The notes: generated by a model not told the origin, from the sequence alone. Positions 8,423 through 21,378 are shown, counted from the first letter of the stretch. The stretch is DNA of 64,000 nt from Pseudomonas sp. 31-12 (GCF_003151075.1 NZ_CP029482.1:6416001-6480000); one strand, 5' to 3'. Made by a program: numbers and translations.

Positions 8423-9613
8423 ATGAGCGAATACTCCCTCTTCACCTCCGAGTCCGTGTCCGAAGGGCATCCGGACAAAATCGCCGACCAGATTTCCGAT
8501 GCGGTGCTGGACGCCATCATTGCTGAAGACAAGTTCGCCCGTGTGGCGTGCGAGACGCTGGTCAAGACCGGCGTGGCAATCATTGCAGGTGAAGTCACCA
8601 CGTCGGCCTGGGTCGACCTGGAAGAAATCGTGCGTAACGTCATTCTGGACATCGGCTACAACAGCTCCGATGTCGGCTTCGACGGTGCCACTTGCGGCGT
8701 GATGAACATCATCGGCAAGCAATCCCCTGACATCAACCAGGGTGTCGACCGTGCCAAGCCTGAAGACCAGGGCGCCGGCGACCAGGGCCTGATGTTCGGC
8801 TACGCCAGCAACGAAACCGACGTGCTGATGCCAGCACCGATCACCTTCTCGCACCAGCTTGTGCAAAGGCAAGCCGAAGCCCGTAAATCCGGCCTGCTGC
8901 CTTGGCTGCGCCCGGACGCCAAGTCCCAAGTGACTTGCCGTTACGAAGGCGGCAAGGTGGTCGGTATCGACGCTGTTGTTCTGTCGACCCAGCACAACCC
9001 GGAAGTGTCGTACAAAGACCTGCGCGAAGGCGTGATGGAGCTGATCGTCAAGCACGTACTGCCTGCCGAACTGCTGACCAAAGACACCCAGTTCCACATC
9101 AACCCGACTGGCCAGTTCATCATCGGTGGCCCGGTAGGTGACTGCGGCCTGACTGGTCGCAAGATCATCGTCGACAGCTACGGCGGCATGGCCCGTCACG
9201 GCGGCGGCGCGTTCTCCGGTAAGGATCCATCGAAGGTTGACCGTTCGGCTGCCTACGCCGGTCGTTACGTGGCCAAGAACATCGTTGCCGCCGGCCTGGC
9301 CGAACGTTGCGAAATTCAGGTTTCCTACGCGATCGGTGTTGCCCAGCCTACGTCGATCTCGTTGAACACCTTCGGCACCGGCAAGATCAGCGACGACAAG
9401 ATCGTCAAACTGGTTCGCGAAATTTTCGACCTGCGTCCATACGCGATCACCACCATGCTCGACCTGCTGCACCCGATGTACCAGGAAACCGCTGCGTATG
9501 GCCACTTCGGTCGTACCCCGGCAACCAAGACTGTGGGCGAAGACACCTTCACCACGTTCACCTGGGAAAAGACCGACCGCGCCGACGATCTGCGTACTGC
9601 AGCCGGCCTGTAA
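8423..9613 (+). CDS. metK: S-adenosylmethionine synthetase
   Basis: Makes S-adenosylmethionine from methionine and ATP in the cytoplasm. The 396 residues have the signatures [20 protein letters not shown] at the N terminus, [33 protein letters not shown] and a C-terminal YGHFGR motif. Length is typical. The start is preceded by CAGGAAAAAATCGAG. It lies 18 bases after sahR, suggesting co-transcription under control of that regulator, and is followed by a strong terminator. With ahcY and metF at 19945-22393 it forms the methyl-cycle set of this window. Confidence 0.98.
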   Translation: MSEYSLFTSESVSEGHPDKIADQISDAVLDAIIAEDKFARVACETLVKTGVAIIAGEVTTSAWVDLEEIVRNVILDIGYNSSDVGFDGATCGVMNIIGKQSPDINQGVDRAKPEDQGAGDQGLMFGYASNETDVLMPAPITFSHQLVQRQAEARKSGLLPWLRPDAKSQVTCRYEGGKVVGIDAVVLSTQHNPEVSYKDLREGVMELIVKHVLPAELLTKDTQFHINPTGQFIIGGPVGDCGLTGRKIIVDSYGGMARHGGGAFSGKDPSKVDRSAAYAGRYVAKNIVAAGLAERCEIQVSYAIGVAQPTSISLNTFGTGKISDDKIVKLVREIFDLRPYAITTMLDLLHPMYQETAAYGHFGRTPATKTVGEDTFTTFTWEKTDRADDLRTAAGL

Positions 9614-9631
9614 GACTTTCCTGGCGGTACC

Positions 9632-9667
9632 AAAAGCTCCGCACGGTTCGCCGTGCGGGGCTTTTTA
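9632..9667 (+). terminator. metK terminator
   Basis: A 15-base-pair stem (9632-9646 with 9651-9665, one G-T pair) with a TTCG loop is followed by TTTTTATT. It lies 19 bases after the metK stop codon. Confidence 0.9.
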
Positions 9668-9688
9668 TTGCGCGCAATTCGATAGAAC

Positions 9689-9757
9689 GCAGCCTCGTTT
9701 CACTCGACAGCGGCTACAAAAATATCTGTAGGAGCTGTCGAGTGAAACGAGGCTGCG
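9689..9757. repeat. Inverted repeat, CTGTCGAGTGAAACGAGG family
   Basis: Arms CGCAGCCTCGTTTCACTCG and its complement enclose about 23 bases. A second copy is at 22408-22493 after metF. Together with the metK terminator this fills the gap to ligB. Confidence 0.85.
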
Positions 9758-9846
9758 ATCTTTTGATCTTTATATCGAAACACACCGAAAAACATCGCTG
9801 CTGCCGACGCCCGAAAGCTGACTAACCTTGAAAGCATTCCCCCTGA

Positions 9847-11535
<1,689 letters not shown>

Positions 11536-11632
11536 ACGCCGAGACACCTGGCAGCCCGGGAACCCAAAGGTGGCGACGGGCTCAAACGCCCATCGCCACA
11601 TCGACCCGATTGCCTTTGCACATGGAGCTTTT

Positions 11633-12028
11633 ATGAAATTTCTTTCACCGCTCGCCTTGCTGACCCTTTGCAGCGTGATGGCCGCTCCCCTGATGGCCGC
11701 CGAAGAAGCCCCGGAACTGACCGGCTGTGCCGCGAAGAAACAGGGGATCATCAATCAGATCGAACTGGCCAAATCCCACGGCAACGCCGAACAGCAGGCC
11801 GGCCTCGAAACGGCCCTGAGCGAAGTCACCGCCCATTGCACCGACGCCTCGCTGAAGAAGGAACGGGAAAACAAGGTGCTCGACGCCAAGCATGAAGTCA
11901 GCAAGCGTCAGGCCGACCTGGACAAAGCCATGAAGAAAGGCGACCCGGAGAAGATCAACAAACGCAAAGACAAACTCGCCGAGTCTCGCAAGGAATTGCA
12001 GGACGCACTCGATGAGCTGGATAAATAA
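11633..12028 (+). CDS. DUF1090 family periplasmic protein
   Basis: A 131-residue protein with a signal peptide (cleavage probably after PLMAA, about residue 23) followed by a highly charged helical region. It matches the DUF1090 pattern: two cysteines (TGCAAKKQGI and TAHC) and a Lys/Glu-rich segment such as KRQADLDKAMKKGDPEKINK, likely to form a coiled coil. The start at 11633 is preceded by GGAGCTTTT; an upstream in-frame codon at 11522 would hide the signal peptide. It lies about 100 bases after ligB in the same direction. The family has no established function; export to the periplasm is inferred from the signal. Confidence 0.85.
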   Translation: MKFLSPLALLTLCSVMAAPLMAAEEAPELTGCAAKKQGIINQIELAKSHGNAEQQAGLETALSEVTAHCTDASLKKERENKVLDAKHEVSKRQADLDKAMKKGDPEKINKRKDKLAESRKELQDALDELDK

Positions 12029-12053
12029 GCCATTACAGAATCGTGCGGCTTGC

Positions 12054-12085
12054 CTGTGGCGAGGGAGCTTGCTCCCTCGCCACAG
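12054..12085. repeat. Single hairpin of the GAGGGAGCTTGCTCCC repeat
   Basis: A compact perfect palindrome, CTGTGGCGAGGGAGC with its complement, lies between two convergent genes, where it could also act as a transcription-stopping hairpin. Confidence 0.8.
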
Positions 12086-12120
12086 TTGCGCAGCAGGTCT
12101 CCCCAGATCACACCCGAGAA

Positions 12121-12570
12121 TCAATGATCCCGAAATTCTTTATGGCAGGCACTGCAGGCATCTTCGACTTTCTGTACCGCCGGCCCCAGGTTACTGGCCT
12201 TGTAAGGTTGAACCTTGCTGGCAATCACCAATTCACCGGTGGCGGCTTCAAGGGTGCGGGCCATTTCCTGGAAGCGTGTCTGCTGCTGCCACACATTGTC
12301 CTTGGCGCTGGTGTGATCTTCTTCGCGCACCTGCGGGAAATGTTTCCACGGCTCACGGGACAACGTGTCGAGCTTCACGGCGCCTGCCTCGAATTTCGGA
12401 CCGTCGAAGGGAATACGACCACGCAACATGCCGCCCAAGTCTTCGCCGGTCTTGAGCATCTGTTTGAAGATCGCCTTGCGTTGGCCCAGTGGCGAACTCG
12501 GGTCGACACCACCGCAAGCAGACAACGTCAGGCAGGCCAGCAATACAACAGAAAGTCTTTTAAGAGTCAT
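12121..12570 (-). CDS. Cytochrome c' family lipoprotein
   Basis: A 149-residue c-type cytochrome with the heme motif CSACHKEFR at the extreme C terminus and a four-helix composition, the hallmark of the class II cytochrome c' (CytC_2) family. The N terminus (MTLKRLSVVLLACLTLSAC) is a lipoprotein signal with a lipobox ending at Cys19, so it is probably membrane-anchored in the periplasm. Cytochromes c' bind NO or act in electron transfer. Nothing nearby names the partner. It is divergent from mltA and converges with the DUF1090 gene. Confidence 0.87.
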   Translation of the reverse strand: MTLKRLSVVLLACLTLSACGGVDPSSPLGQRKAIFKQMLKTGEDLGGMLRGRIPFDGPKFEAGAVKLDTLSREPWKHFPQVREEDHTSAKDNVWQQQTRFQEMARTLEAATGELVIASKVQPYKASNLGPAVQKVEDACSACHKEFRDH

Positions 12571-12698
12571 GTTGGCTTCAGGTCACGGGAAACGGCGGCC
12601 AGTATCCTCGTGTCATCGGCAAAGACCAATAGCCCTATTATCAATACAGGTTGTTTGAGCGCATGGAGCACTCAGGCAACCGGCAAAGGAATTACTCC

Positions 12699-13883
12699 AT
12701 GAACAGCCGTTTCAAGGCATGGCGTCACCACCTCGCGTGGACTCTTCCAATGGTGGCCGTGCTCGCTGGCTGCACCGGCGGCGACAAAAGCACGCCTAAA
12801 ACCCACGCACTGGCGACTTACTCCAGCGCCACTTGGGAAGCACTGCCGGCCGTGTCCGACAACGACCTCGTCGCCGGTTTCGGCTCGTGGCGCAGCGCCT
12901 GCACCCGACTCAAGGCCGACCCGGTCTGGGGTGCGACCTGTGCGGCTTCAGCTAATGTGCCGCAAACCGCCAACGACATCCGCGGCTTCCTCAAGCAGAA
13001 CCTCGACGTCTACGGCCTGCGCGCCGCCAATGACAACCCCAACGGTTTGATCACCGGCTATTACGAGCCGGTCTACCCCGGCAGCCTGACTCAGACCGAA
13101 GTGGCAAACATTCCGGTGTACGGCGTGCCCGAGGACATGATCATCGTCTCCCTGGACAGCATCTACCCCGAGCTAAAAGGCAAACGCCTGCGCGGCCGCC
13201 TCGAAGGTCGCGTGCTCAAGCCTTACGACGATGCGGCAACGATTGAGACCAATGGGGTGAAGGCGCCAGTGGTTGCCTGGCTGACCGACCCGATGAACCT
13301 GCAATTCCTGCAAATCCAGGGTTCGGGTCGCATCCAGCTCGACGATGGTCGTCAGTTGCGCATTGCATATGCCGATCAGAACGGCCATCCGTACCGGCCA
13401 ATCGGGCGCTGGCTGGTGGAGCAAGGCGAGCTGAAGAAAGAAGACGTGACCATGGGCGCCATCAGCACATGGGCCAAGGCCAATCCGTCGCGCATTCCGG
13501 AACTACTGGGCAGCAACCCGAGTTATGTGTTCTTCACCCGCAACCCGGACAGCAACGAAGGGCCTCGCGGCTCGCTGAACGTTCCGCTGACCGCCGGTTA
13601 CAGCGCGGCAGTGGACCGCAAGGTGATACCGCTGGGCAGTCTGTTGTGGCTGTCCACCACCAAACCGGACGGCACCGCACTGGTACGGCCCGTGGCAGCG
13701 CAAGACACCGGCGGCGCGATTGCCGGCGAAGTGCGTGCGGACCTGTTCTGGGGCACCGGCGAGGCCGCCGGGCAATTGGCCGGGGACATGAAACAGCAGG
13801 GGCAGATCTGGATGCTGTGGCCTAAAGGCGCGGCGTTGCCGCAAGTGCCGCAGGTGGCTGATGCGGTGAAGGCGAATCCTTAA
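12699..13883 (+). CDS. mltA: Membrane-bound lytic murein transglycosylase A
   Basis: Outer-membrane lipoprotein that cleaves peptidoglycan glycan strands to 1,6-anhydro products. The start at 12699 (AAAGGA upstream) gives a lipobox MVAVLAGC with Cys25; the frame extends upstream to 12651 but without a signal. The MltA domain is clear: LITGYYEPVYPGS, LQIQGSGRIQL, and the 3D barrel with the catalytic-aspartate motif AAQDTGGAIAGEVRADLF. Length of 394 residues is usual. A short divergent promoter region separates it from the cytochrome c' gene. Confidence 0.95.
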   Translation: MNSRFKAWRHHLAWTLPMVAVLAGCTGGDKSTPKTHALATYSSATWEALPAVSDNDLVAGFGSWRSACTRLKADPVWGATCAASANVPQTANDIRGFLKQNLDVYGLRAANDNPNGLITGYYEPVYPGSLTQTEVANIPVYGVPEDMIIVSLDSIYPELKGKRLRGRLEGRVLKPYDDAATIETNGVKAPVVAWLTDPMNLQFLQIQGSGRIQLDDGRQLRIAYADQNGHPYRPIGRWLVEQGELKKEDVTMGAISTWAKANPSRIPELLGSNPSYVFFTRNPDSNEGPRGSLNVPLTAGYSAAVDRKVIPLGSLLWLSTTKPDGTALVRPVAAQDTGGAIAGEVRADLFWGTGEAAGQLAGDMKQQGQIWMLWPKGAALPQVPQVADAVKANP

Positions 13884-13906
13884 GTTCTACGGTGGCTGAT
13901 GCATAG

Positions 13907-14003
13907 CCTTCGCGAGCAAGCCCGCTCCCACATTTAATACAGGTCGCACACCAATCAAATGTGCACTGAAGATCAAATGTGGGAGCGGGCTTGCTCGTGA
14001 AGG
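13907..14003. repeat. REP-type palindrome pair after mltA
   Basis: Two facing GTGGGAGCGGGCTTGCTCG units are separated by about 45 bases, between the convergent mltA and MAPEG genes. Confidence 0.85.
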
Positions 14004-14028
14004 GGCCGGCACAATCACCGAAGAATTT

Positions 14029-14412
14029 TCAGACCGACACCACAAAGAAACTGACAATCAACCCCATCCCCACAAACCACACCAGCGACCGCAAAATCGC
14101 CCAGTCTGCCAGGTAGCAAATGATGTACAGCAGCCGACTGGTGATAAACAGCACCGCCAGCACGTTGACCGTCACCAGCTGCGCCGTACCCACCAGATGC
14201 GCCACAATCACCGCCGCCGCGAACGCCGGGGTCACTTCAAAACTGTTCAGTTGCGCCGCATACGCGCGTCTACCCAAACCATTCAGCGAATCAAGAAAGT
14301 CCCGGGGGTCATGGTTGTCTTGCAGCCCAAACCTGCCACTGACCTTGGCAATGCCCGTGCAGATATAAGGCAGGAAGATCGCGATCAAAACGCACCACAG
14401 AGCAACCGTCAT
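14029..14412 (-). CDS. MAPEG family membrane protein
   Basis: A 127-residue protein with four hydrophobic helices and the MAPEG pattern (RAYAAQLNSFEVTPAFAAAVIVAHL, then FITSRLLYIICYLADW). MAPEG members are small glutathione- or eicosanoid-related membrane enzymes in eukaryotes; bacterial versions are largely uncharacterised. AAAGGA precedes the start. It follows the EamA transporter gene on the same strand with a 40-base gap, so the two may be co-transcribed. Membrane location is clear and enzymatic activity is not shown. Confidence 0.85.
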   Translation of the reverse strand: MTVALWCVLIAIFLPYICTGIAKVSGRFGLQDNHDPRDFLDSLNGLGRRAYAAQLNSFEVTPAFAAAVIVAHLVGTAQLVTVNVLAVLFITSRLLYIICYLADWAILRSLVWFVGMGLIVSFFVVSV

Positions 14413-14452
14413 AAAGCAGTCCTTTCTTCAGTTTTAGAAATTCGGGGCCCGG

Positions 14453-15286
14453 TCAAAACTTCATCACCAACATGCCGATCAGTACCAGCCCACAGGCTAA
14501 GAGCCTTGGCCTGCCGAAAGGTTCTTTCAGGTACCGCATGCCGAACAGCACGACCAGGATCACGCTGATCTCGCGCAACGCTGCCGCTTCGGCAATCGAT
14601 CCCAGTTGCATCGCCCACAGCACCAGAGCGTAGCTGAACAACACGCAGAACCCGACCGCCAGACCCAATCGCCACTGTTCTCGCCAGAACAGCATGAACG
14701 CCGGGCGCTTGCGCACCAACGCCAGCAACGGGAACGGCCAGGCGCTGAGCAGCGTGACCCAGACCAGATAATCCAGAGGGTGCGACCAGCGCCGCAGCGC
14801 CTGGCCATCGATGAAGGTGTAGCAGCCGATGCACAGGCCGATCAGCGCCACCACCGGCAACATCGACCACGGCAGACGCGCCCCGCCTCCGCCCTGCCAG
14901 AGCAGGCATAGCATGCCGAACGGGATCAGCAGGATTCCGAAGATCTGCTGGTTCGTCAGCACTTCCCCGGCGAAGATCAGCGTCAACGCCAGCACCACCA
15001 GCGGCGACAGCCCACGCATCAACGGATAGACCAACCCGAGGTCGCCGACCCGATAGGCCTGGATCAGCAGGTAGCGATAGAGCAGTTCGAACGCCGCCGA
15101 TGCCAGGATCCATGGCCAGATTTCAATCGTCGGCAGCGCCACGAACGGCAGCATCAGGGCGACAAACAACATCGCGACGCTGTCCATGCAGGCCACCACC
15201 AGCAGCCGTTCGGCGCTGAACTTGATCAGGGTATTCCACGCCGCGTGCAACAGCGCCGCCACCAACACCAGAGCCGTCGCAAGCAC
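14453..15286 (-). CDS. EamA/DMT-superfamily transporter
   Basis: A 277-residue inner-membrane protein with about ten hydrophobic segments arranged as two EamA repeats, typical of drug/metabolite exporters. The start is GTG at 15286 with AGGAG well placed upstream. The first repeat includes ALLHAAWNTLIKF and the second CVLFSYALVLWAMQLGSIAEAAALREISV, the usual end of a DMT domain. The substrate cannot be inferred. It shares direction with the MAPEG gene downstream and is divergent from the MFS gene at 15508. Confidence 0.88.
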   Translation of the reverse strand: MLATALVLVAALLHAAWNTLIKFSAERLLVVACMDSVAMLFVALMLPFVALPTIEIWPWILASAAFELLYRYLLIQAYRVGDLGLVYPLMRGLSPLVVLALTLIFAGEVLTNQQIFGILLIPFGMLCLLWQGGGGARLPWSMLPVVALIGLCIGCYTFIDGQALRRWSHPLDYLVWVTLLSAWPFPLLALVRKRPAFMLFWREQWRLGLAVGFCVLFSYALVLWAMQLGSIAEAAALREISVILVVLFGMRYLKEPFGRPRLLACGLVLIGMLVMKF

Positions 15287-15507
15287 GGCACACTCCTTTT
15301 GTTAACCGCCGCGCCTCCTGCAAGAAGCGCGTGGATAATTGATTCGCCATAGGTCAGCAGCTGTTTATACTGCAAGCGACCACGCCGCACTCAGTTGCGC
15401 ACAGACTAATTCCAATAATTTCTGCCCCTGCCCGCTCTCTTCGAGAACGGTCATCGGCATGCGTATGCCTGATCAAAGCGTCAAGACTACCGACAGAGAC
15501 CTTGCGC

Positions 15508-16677
15508 ATGCCACTCGCCTTGCTTGCCCTCGCTGTTGCCGCGTTCGGCATCGGCACCACTGAATTCGTCATCATGGGCTTGCTGCCCGACGTCGCCCGC
15601 GACCTCGCCGTGAGCATTCCCCACGCTGGCCTGCTGATCACCGGCTACGCCCTGGGCGTGGTGTTCGGGGCGCCGATCCTCGCGATCGGTACCGCCAACA
15701 TGCCGCGCAAAGCCACACTGCTGGGCATGACGCTGATGTTCATCCTCGGCAACGTGCTGTGCGCACTGGCGCCGAACTACGCCACGCTGATGGCCGCGCG
15801 CGTGGTCACCGCGCTGTGCCACGGTGCGTTCTTCGGCATCGGCTCGGTGGTCGCGGCCGGGCTGGTCGCACCGAACAAACGGGCGCAGGCCATTGCCATG
15901 ATGTTCACCGGCCTGACGCTGGCCAACGTGCTCGGCGTGCCATTGGGCACCGCGCTCGGGCAATACGCCGGCTGGCGCTCGACGTTCTGGGCGGTCTCGG
16001 TGATCGGTGTGATTGCCGCGTTAGCGCAGTGGCTCTGGCTACCGAAGGACATCGCGATGGACAAGGCCAACCTCGCCAGCGAGTTCAAAGTGCTGGGCAA
16101 GGTCAATGTGCTGTTGGCGTTGGGCATGAGCGTACTGGCGTCGACCAGCCTGTTCAGCGTGTTCACCTACATCGCGCCGATCCTGCAGGACATCACCGGT
16201 GTCAGCCCCCACGGCGTGACGATCATGCTGCTGTTGTTTGGCGTCGGCCTGACGGCGGGCAGCATGCTCGGCGGACGTCTGGCGGACAGCCATTTGTTGC
16301 CTTCATTGGTGGGCATGGCGCTGGCCGTCGCGGTGGTATTGGCTGCGTTCAGCCAGACCAGTCATTCGGTGATTCCGGCGGCGATCACGCTGGTGCTGTG
16401 GGGGATTTTCGCGTTTGCCCTGTGCCCGATCCTGCAACTGCTGATCATCGATCAGGCGCATGAAGCACCGAACCTCGGTTCGACGCTGAACCAGAGCGCC
16501 TTCAATCTCGGCAACGCGGCCGGTGCGTGGATTGGCGGGCTGGTAGTTGCCAGCGGTGCGGATCTGGCGGACCTGCCGTGGACCGGCGCGCTGGTCAGTG
16601 GCCTGACGGTGATGACGGCGTTGTTCTACATCTATCTGCAACGTCGCGGTGCGACTGCGGTCAATGTGTCCGGCTGA
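15508..16677 (+). CDS. MFS transporter (AraJ/PbuE-like efflux)
   Basis: A 389-residue twelve-helix major facilitator. The N terminus MPLALLALAVAAFGIGTTEFVIMGLLP is characteristic of the arabinose-efflux/purine-efflux DHA1 group, and AIGTANMPRKATLL forms the loop 2-3 motif. An in-frame TTG lies two codons upstream (15502); I prefer the ATG at 15508 because GAGA is then better spaced. The group exports sugars, purine analogues or drugs, and the substrate here is unknown. It is divergent from the EamA gene, and the shared 220-base gap shows no obvious operator. Confidence 0.9.
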   Translation: MPLALLALAVAAFGIGTTEFVIMGLLPDVARDLAVSIPHAGLLITGYALGVVFGAPILAIGTANMPRKATLLGMTLMFILGNVLCALAPNYATLMAARVVTALCHGAFFGIGSVVAAGLVAPNKRAQAIAMMFTGLTLANVLGVPLGTALGQYAGWRSTFWAVSVIGVIAALAQWLWLPKDIAMDKANLASEFKVLGKVNVLLALGMSVLASTSLFSVFTYIAPILQDITGVSPHGVTIMLLLFGVGLTAGSMLGGRLADSHLLPSLVGMALAVAVVLAAFSQTSHSVIPAAITLVLWGIFAFALCPILQLLIIDQAHEAPNLGSTLNQSAFNLGNAAGAWIGGLVVASGADLADLPWTGALVSGLTVMTALFYIYLQRRGATAVNVSG

Positions 16678-16702
16678 ATCATTGCGTCGCTGCTGACACC
16701 GC

Positions 16703-16796
16703 TATCGCGAGCAGGCTCGCTCCCACAGTGGATCTCCAGTGCACACAGATTCTGTGTACGACCGAATTCCATGTGGGAGCGGGCTTGCTCGCGAAG
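16703..16796. repeat. REP-type palindrome pair
   Basis: Facing copies of CGCGAGCAGGCTCGCTCCCAC and GTGGGAGCGGGCTTGCTCGC lie between the MFS gene and the antiporter gene, with about 45 bases between them. Confidence 0.85.
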
Positions 16797-16856
16797 AAAC
16801 AGACTCGCTGCAACTGTCTGAAACCCCATTTCTCACCCCCCATCCAAGGACCCCGG

Positions 16857-18122
16857 ATGCTCGAGCTTGTCGCTGCCTTTATCTGCCTCACCACCCTCCT
16901 CACCTACGTAAATTTCCGCTTCATCGGCTTGCCTCCAACCATCGGAGTCATGGTCACGGCGCTGATGTTTTCCCTGCTGCTGCAAGGTCTGAGCTTTCTC
17001 GGCTACCCCGGCCTTGAAGAACGTATCCAGCAGTTGATCGGCCAGATCGATTTCGGCGATCTGCTGATGAACTGGATGCTGTCCTTCCTGCTGTTCGCTG
17101 GCGCCTTGCACGTCAACCTGAATGACCTGCGCAGTTATCGCTGGCCCATCGGACTGCTGGCGACTGTCGGCGTATTGATTGCAACAGCGGTGATCGGCAG
17201 CCTCGCCTATTACATTTTTGCCCTGTTCGGCTGGCACGTGAGCTTCCTCTATTGCCTGCTGTTCGGCGCGCTGATTTCCCCCACCGACCCGATTGCGGTC
17301 CTCGGCGTGCTGCGAACCGCCAATGCGTCCAAGCCTCTGAAAACCACCATCGTCGGCGAGTCGCTGTTCAACGACGGCACGGCCGTCGTGGTCTTCACCG
17401 TGCTGCTGGGCATCGCACAACTCGGTGAAACCCCGACCGTCGGCGCCACGGCGATGCTGTTTGCACACGAAGCGATTGGTGGCGTGCTGTTTGGCGGGCT
17501 GATCGGTTATCTGGTGTACCTGATGATCAAGAGCATCGAACAGCATCAGATCGAGGTCATGCTGACCCTGGCGCTGGTGATCGGCGGCTCGGCCATGGCG
17601 TCGGAGCTGCATGTATCCGCGCCGATCGCGATGGTCGTCGCCGGCCTGATCATCGGCAACCTGGGCCGCAACCTGGCGATGAACGACATGACCCGCAAGT
17701 ACCTGGACGGTTTCTGGGAACTGCTCGACGACATGCTCAACGCCCTGCTGTTCGCCCTGATCGGCATGGAGTTGTTGCTGCTGCCGTTCAACTGGCTGCA
17801 CGTGCTGGCCGCGAGTTTGCTGGCACTGGCGATTCTGCTTTCGCGCCTGCTGACAGTCGCACCGGCCATCCTGCTCCTGCGGCGCTGGCGCACAGTCCCG
17901 CGCGGGACGATCCGGATTCTGACTTGGGGTGGTCTGCGCGGTGGTGTTTCGGTCGCGCTGGCCTTGGCCCTGCCGCTGGGCCCGGAGCGAGACTTGCTGT
18001 TGAGCATCACCTACATCGTGGTGCTGTCGTCGATCCTGTTGCAGGGTCTGAGCATCGGCAAACTGGTCAAGCACGTGACTCGGGACGAGCCTGCGCCAGC
18101 GGCACAGGCCGAGCATCACTGA
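16857..18122 (+). CDS. CPA1-family sodium/proton antiporter
   Basis: A 421-residue inner-membrane protein with about twelve hydrophobic segments. It has the CPA1 hallmarks LLFGALISPTDPIAVLGVLR and VGESLFNDGTAVVVF (the ND aspartate of ion exchange), and WGGLRGGVSVALALALP near the C terminus. It should exchange monovalent cations for protons and help pH or sodium homeostasis. The open frame extends back to 16527 through the repeat, but the ATG at 16857 has AAGGA seven bases upstream and begins the natural N terminus MLELVAAFICL. The downstream gene is convergent with only the stop codons between them. Confidence 0.93.
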   Translation: MLELVAAFICLTTLLTYVNFRFIGLPPTIGVMVTALMFSLLLQGLSFLGYPGLEERIQQLIGQIDFGDLLMNWMLSFLLFAGALHVNLNDLRSYRWPIGLLATVGVLIATAVIGSLAYYIFALFGWHVSFLYCLLFGALISPTDPIAVLGVLRTANASKPLKTTIVGESLFNDGTAVVVFTVLLGIAQLGETPTVGATAMLFAHEAIGGVLFGGLIGYLVYLMIKSIEQHQIEVMLTLALVIGGSAMASELHVSAPIAMVVAGLIIGNLGRNLAMNDMTRKYLDGFWELLDDMLNALLFALIGMELLLLPFNWLHVLAASLLALAILLSRLLTVAPAILLLRRWRTVPRGTIRILTWGGLRGGVSVALALALPLGPERDLLLSITYIVVLSSILLQGLSIGKLVKHVTRDEPAPAAQAEHH

Positions 18123-19010
18123 TTATTTTTTGCTCTTCTGCGGATCGGGCGCCTGGCCCTGATCCGCCGTCTTCTTCGGCGGTCCGCTCTCACTGCGGAT
18201 CTGCGCATGGCTGATCAGCGCGAAGATAAAGCTGCCGCCGATGATGTTCCCCGCCAGCGTCGGCCCGGCGAACACCAGCCAGAAATCCTTCCACGGCAAC
18301 TCGCCGGCAAACACCAGGTACGAGACTTCGGCCGACCCCACCACGATGTGGGTGAAATCCCCGAGCGCCATCAGGTAGGTGATGAGGATGATGATCCACA
18401 TCTTGGCGCTCTCCATGGACGGGATCATCCAGACCATGGTGGCAATCATCCAGCCCGAAACGATGCCTTTGGCGAACATCTGGCTGGCGTCGTTCTCCAT
18501 GATCTTGCGGCCGATATCGAGAAAAGCCAGATCGGTCTTGCTGTCGAAAATCGGCAGATGCAACATCACGTAGGCCACCAGCAACGTGCCGCAGAGGTTG
18601 CCTACCAGCACCACCGACCACAGGCGTAGCAGCCGGCCGAAATTGTTCAGTGTGGGTTTGGTCATGATCGGCAGCACGGCCGTCAGGGTGTTCTCGGTGA
18701 ACAGTTGCTGACGGGCCAGGATCACCGCGAGAAAGCCTGCGCAGTAACCGAAGCTGGCGATGACCTTGAAGCCTTCACCGTCCGGCAGTCGGGAATTGAG
18801 CAGACCCATGGCCATCAGCGACAGGCCCATGGTCAGGCCAGCGGCCAGGGCCGACCACCACAAAGCGGCGACACTGCGCTCGAGTTCCTGATCGCCCTGG
18901 GTGCGGATGATTTCGTGCAGCACCGCGGCGCGCGGTGGCTGGTTCTTGTCGACGTCGTGCTGTTCTTCCGGCGACAGGTTTGGGGTTTTGCCTTCTTTCT
19001 TGGCGTCCAT
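18123..19010 (-). CDS. Formate/nitrite-transporter family channel (YfdC-like)
   Basis: A 295-residue FNT-family membrane protein with six predicted helices, resembling E. coli YfdC. The N terminus is an extended charged cytoplasmic region (KKEGKTPNLSPEEQHDVDKN) and the C terminus is a basic tail ending PQKSKK. Core segments such as FTENTLTAVLPIM and GDFTHIVVGSAEVSYLVF match the FNT pore. I start at 19010 (MDAKKEG) because GGAG lies four bases upstream; an in-frame ATG at 19037 has no such site. FNT channels pass small anions such as formate or nitrite, but no substrate-specific neighbour is present. Confidence 0.85.
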   Translation of the reverse strand: MDAKKEGKTPNLSPEEQHDVDKNQPPRAAVLHEIIRTQGDQELERSVAALWWSALAAGLTMGLSLMAMGLLNSRLPDGEGFKVIASFGYCAGFLAVILARQQLFTENTLTAVLPIMTKPTLNNFGRLLRLWSVVLVGNLCGTLLVAYVMLHLPIFDSKTDLAFLDIGRKIMENDASQMFAKGIVSGWMIATMVWMIPSMESAKMWIIILITYLMALGDFTHIVVGSAEVSYLVFAGELPWKDFWLVFAGPTLAGNIIGGSFIFALISHAQIRSESGPPKKTADQGQAPDPQKSKK

Positions 19011-19104
19011 AAAGCTCCGGAACCGGTGGTGTGTCATGTAGGTACGACACGCGGGGTTCGGAGCTGTTCACTGGTCCGCTGAATCATCGTTGAACCGTAG
19101 CCCG

Positions 19105-19202
19105 CCTTCGCGAGCAAGCCCGCTCCCACAGAGGATCTTCAGCGAACGCAATTCCGGTGAACGACTGAGATTAAATGTGGGAGCGGGCTTGCTCGCGAAG
19201 GG
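19105..19202. repeat. REP-type palindrome pair
   Basis: Facing CCTTCGCGAGCAAGCCCGCTCC units lie between the FNT gene and the thioesterase gene, with a 50-base spacer. The right arm ends almost at the thioesterase stop codon. Confidence 0.85.
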
Positions 19203-19215
19203 TGCGCCGCCGATA

Positions 19216-19620
19216 TCACTCGCTGGCAATATCATCCTTGAACTGGTCTTTGACGTACTTGATCTCGGTCTGGCCGTGTGGCGCAGGCAAACCGTCTTCA
19301 CCCAGATTGACGAAGACAATCTTGTCCACCGTCAGGATGCTTTTGCGAGTGATCTTGTTGCGCACTTCGCACTTCAGGGTGATCGAGGTGCGACCGAACT
19401 CGGTGGCGGTGATGCCCAGTTCGATGATGTCGCCCTGGCGCGAGGCGCTGACGAAGTTGATCTCGGAAATGTACTTGGTGACCACACGCTGATTGCCCAG
19501 CTGGACGATGGCGTAGATCGCCGCCTCTTCGTCGAGCCAGCGCAACAGGCTGCCGCCGAACAGCGTGCCGTTGGGGTTGAGGTCTTCGGGTTTTACCCAT
19601 TTGCGGGTGTGGAAATTCAT
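19216..19620 (-). CDS. Acyl-CoA thioesterase, YciA-like hotdog fold
   Basis: A 134-residue hotdog-fold protein likely to hydrolyse acyl-CoA thioesters. It has the YciA/BACH pattern NPNGTLFGGSLLRWLDEEAAIYA (with the active-site Asp) followed by VTKYISEINFVSASRQGD and TEFGRTSITLKCEV. The ATG at 19620 is five bases after AGGAG; an in-frame GTG two codons earlier touches that site and is less likely. The physiological acyl chain is unknown. It is transcribed away from ahcY. Confidence 0.88.
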   Translation of the reverse strand: MNFHTRKWVKPEDLNPNGTLFGGSLLRWLDEEAAIYAIVQLGNQRVVTKYISEINFVSASRQGDIIELGITATEFGRTSITLKCEVRNKITRKSILTVDKIVFVNLGEDGLPAPHGQTEIKYVKDQFKDDIASE

Positions 19621-19740
19621 ATTCACTCCTGAGCGTCTTGCCGAATGATGGGGGGCATCATGGCAGAGCCCGGCCTAGAGCTCTATTGGGCATCGACTAT
19701 GGCCTCGATTACCGTTCGGACATTCATCAACAGAAACGCT

Positions 19741-21354
<1,614 letters not shown>

Positions 21355-21378
21355 TCGACCTGCAGCCTGCTCTCCCTT

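Noticed and set aside
8336..9505. Minus-strand open frame of 389 codons over metK
   Set aside because: Shadow of metK, which has all its conserved motifs on the plus strand.
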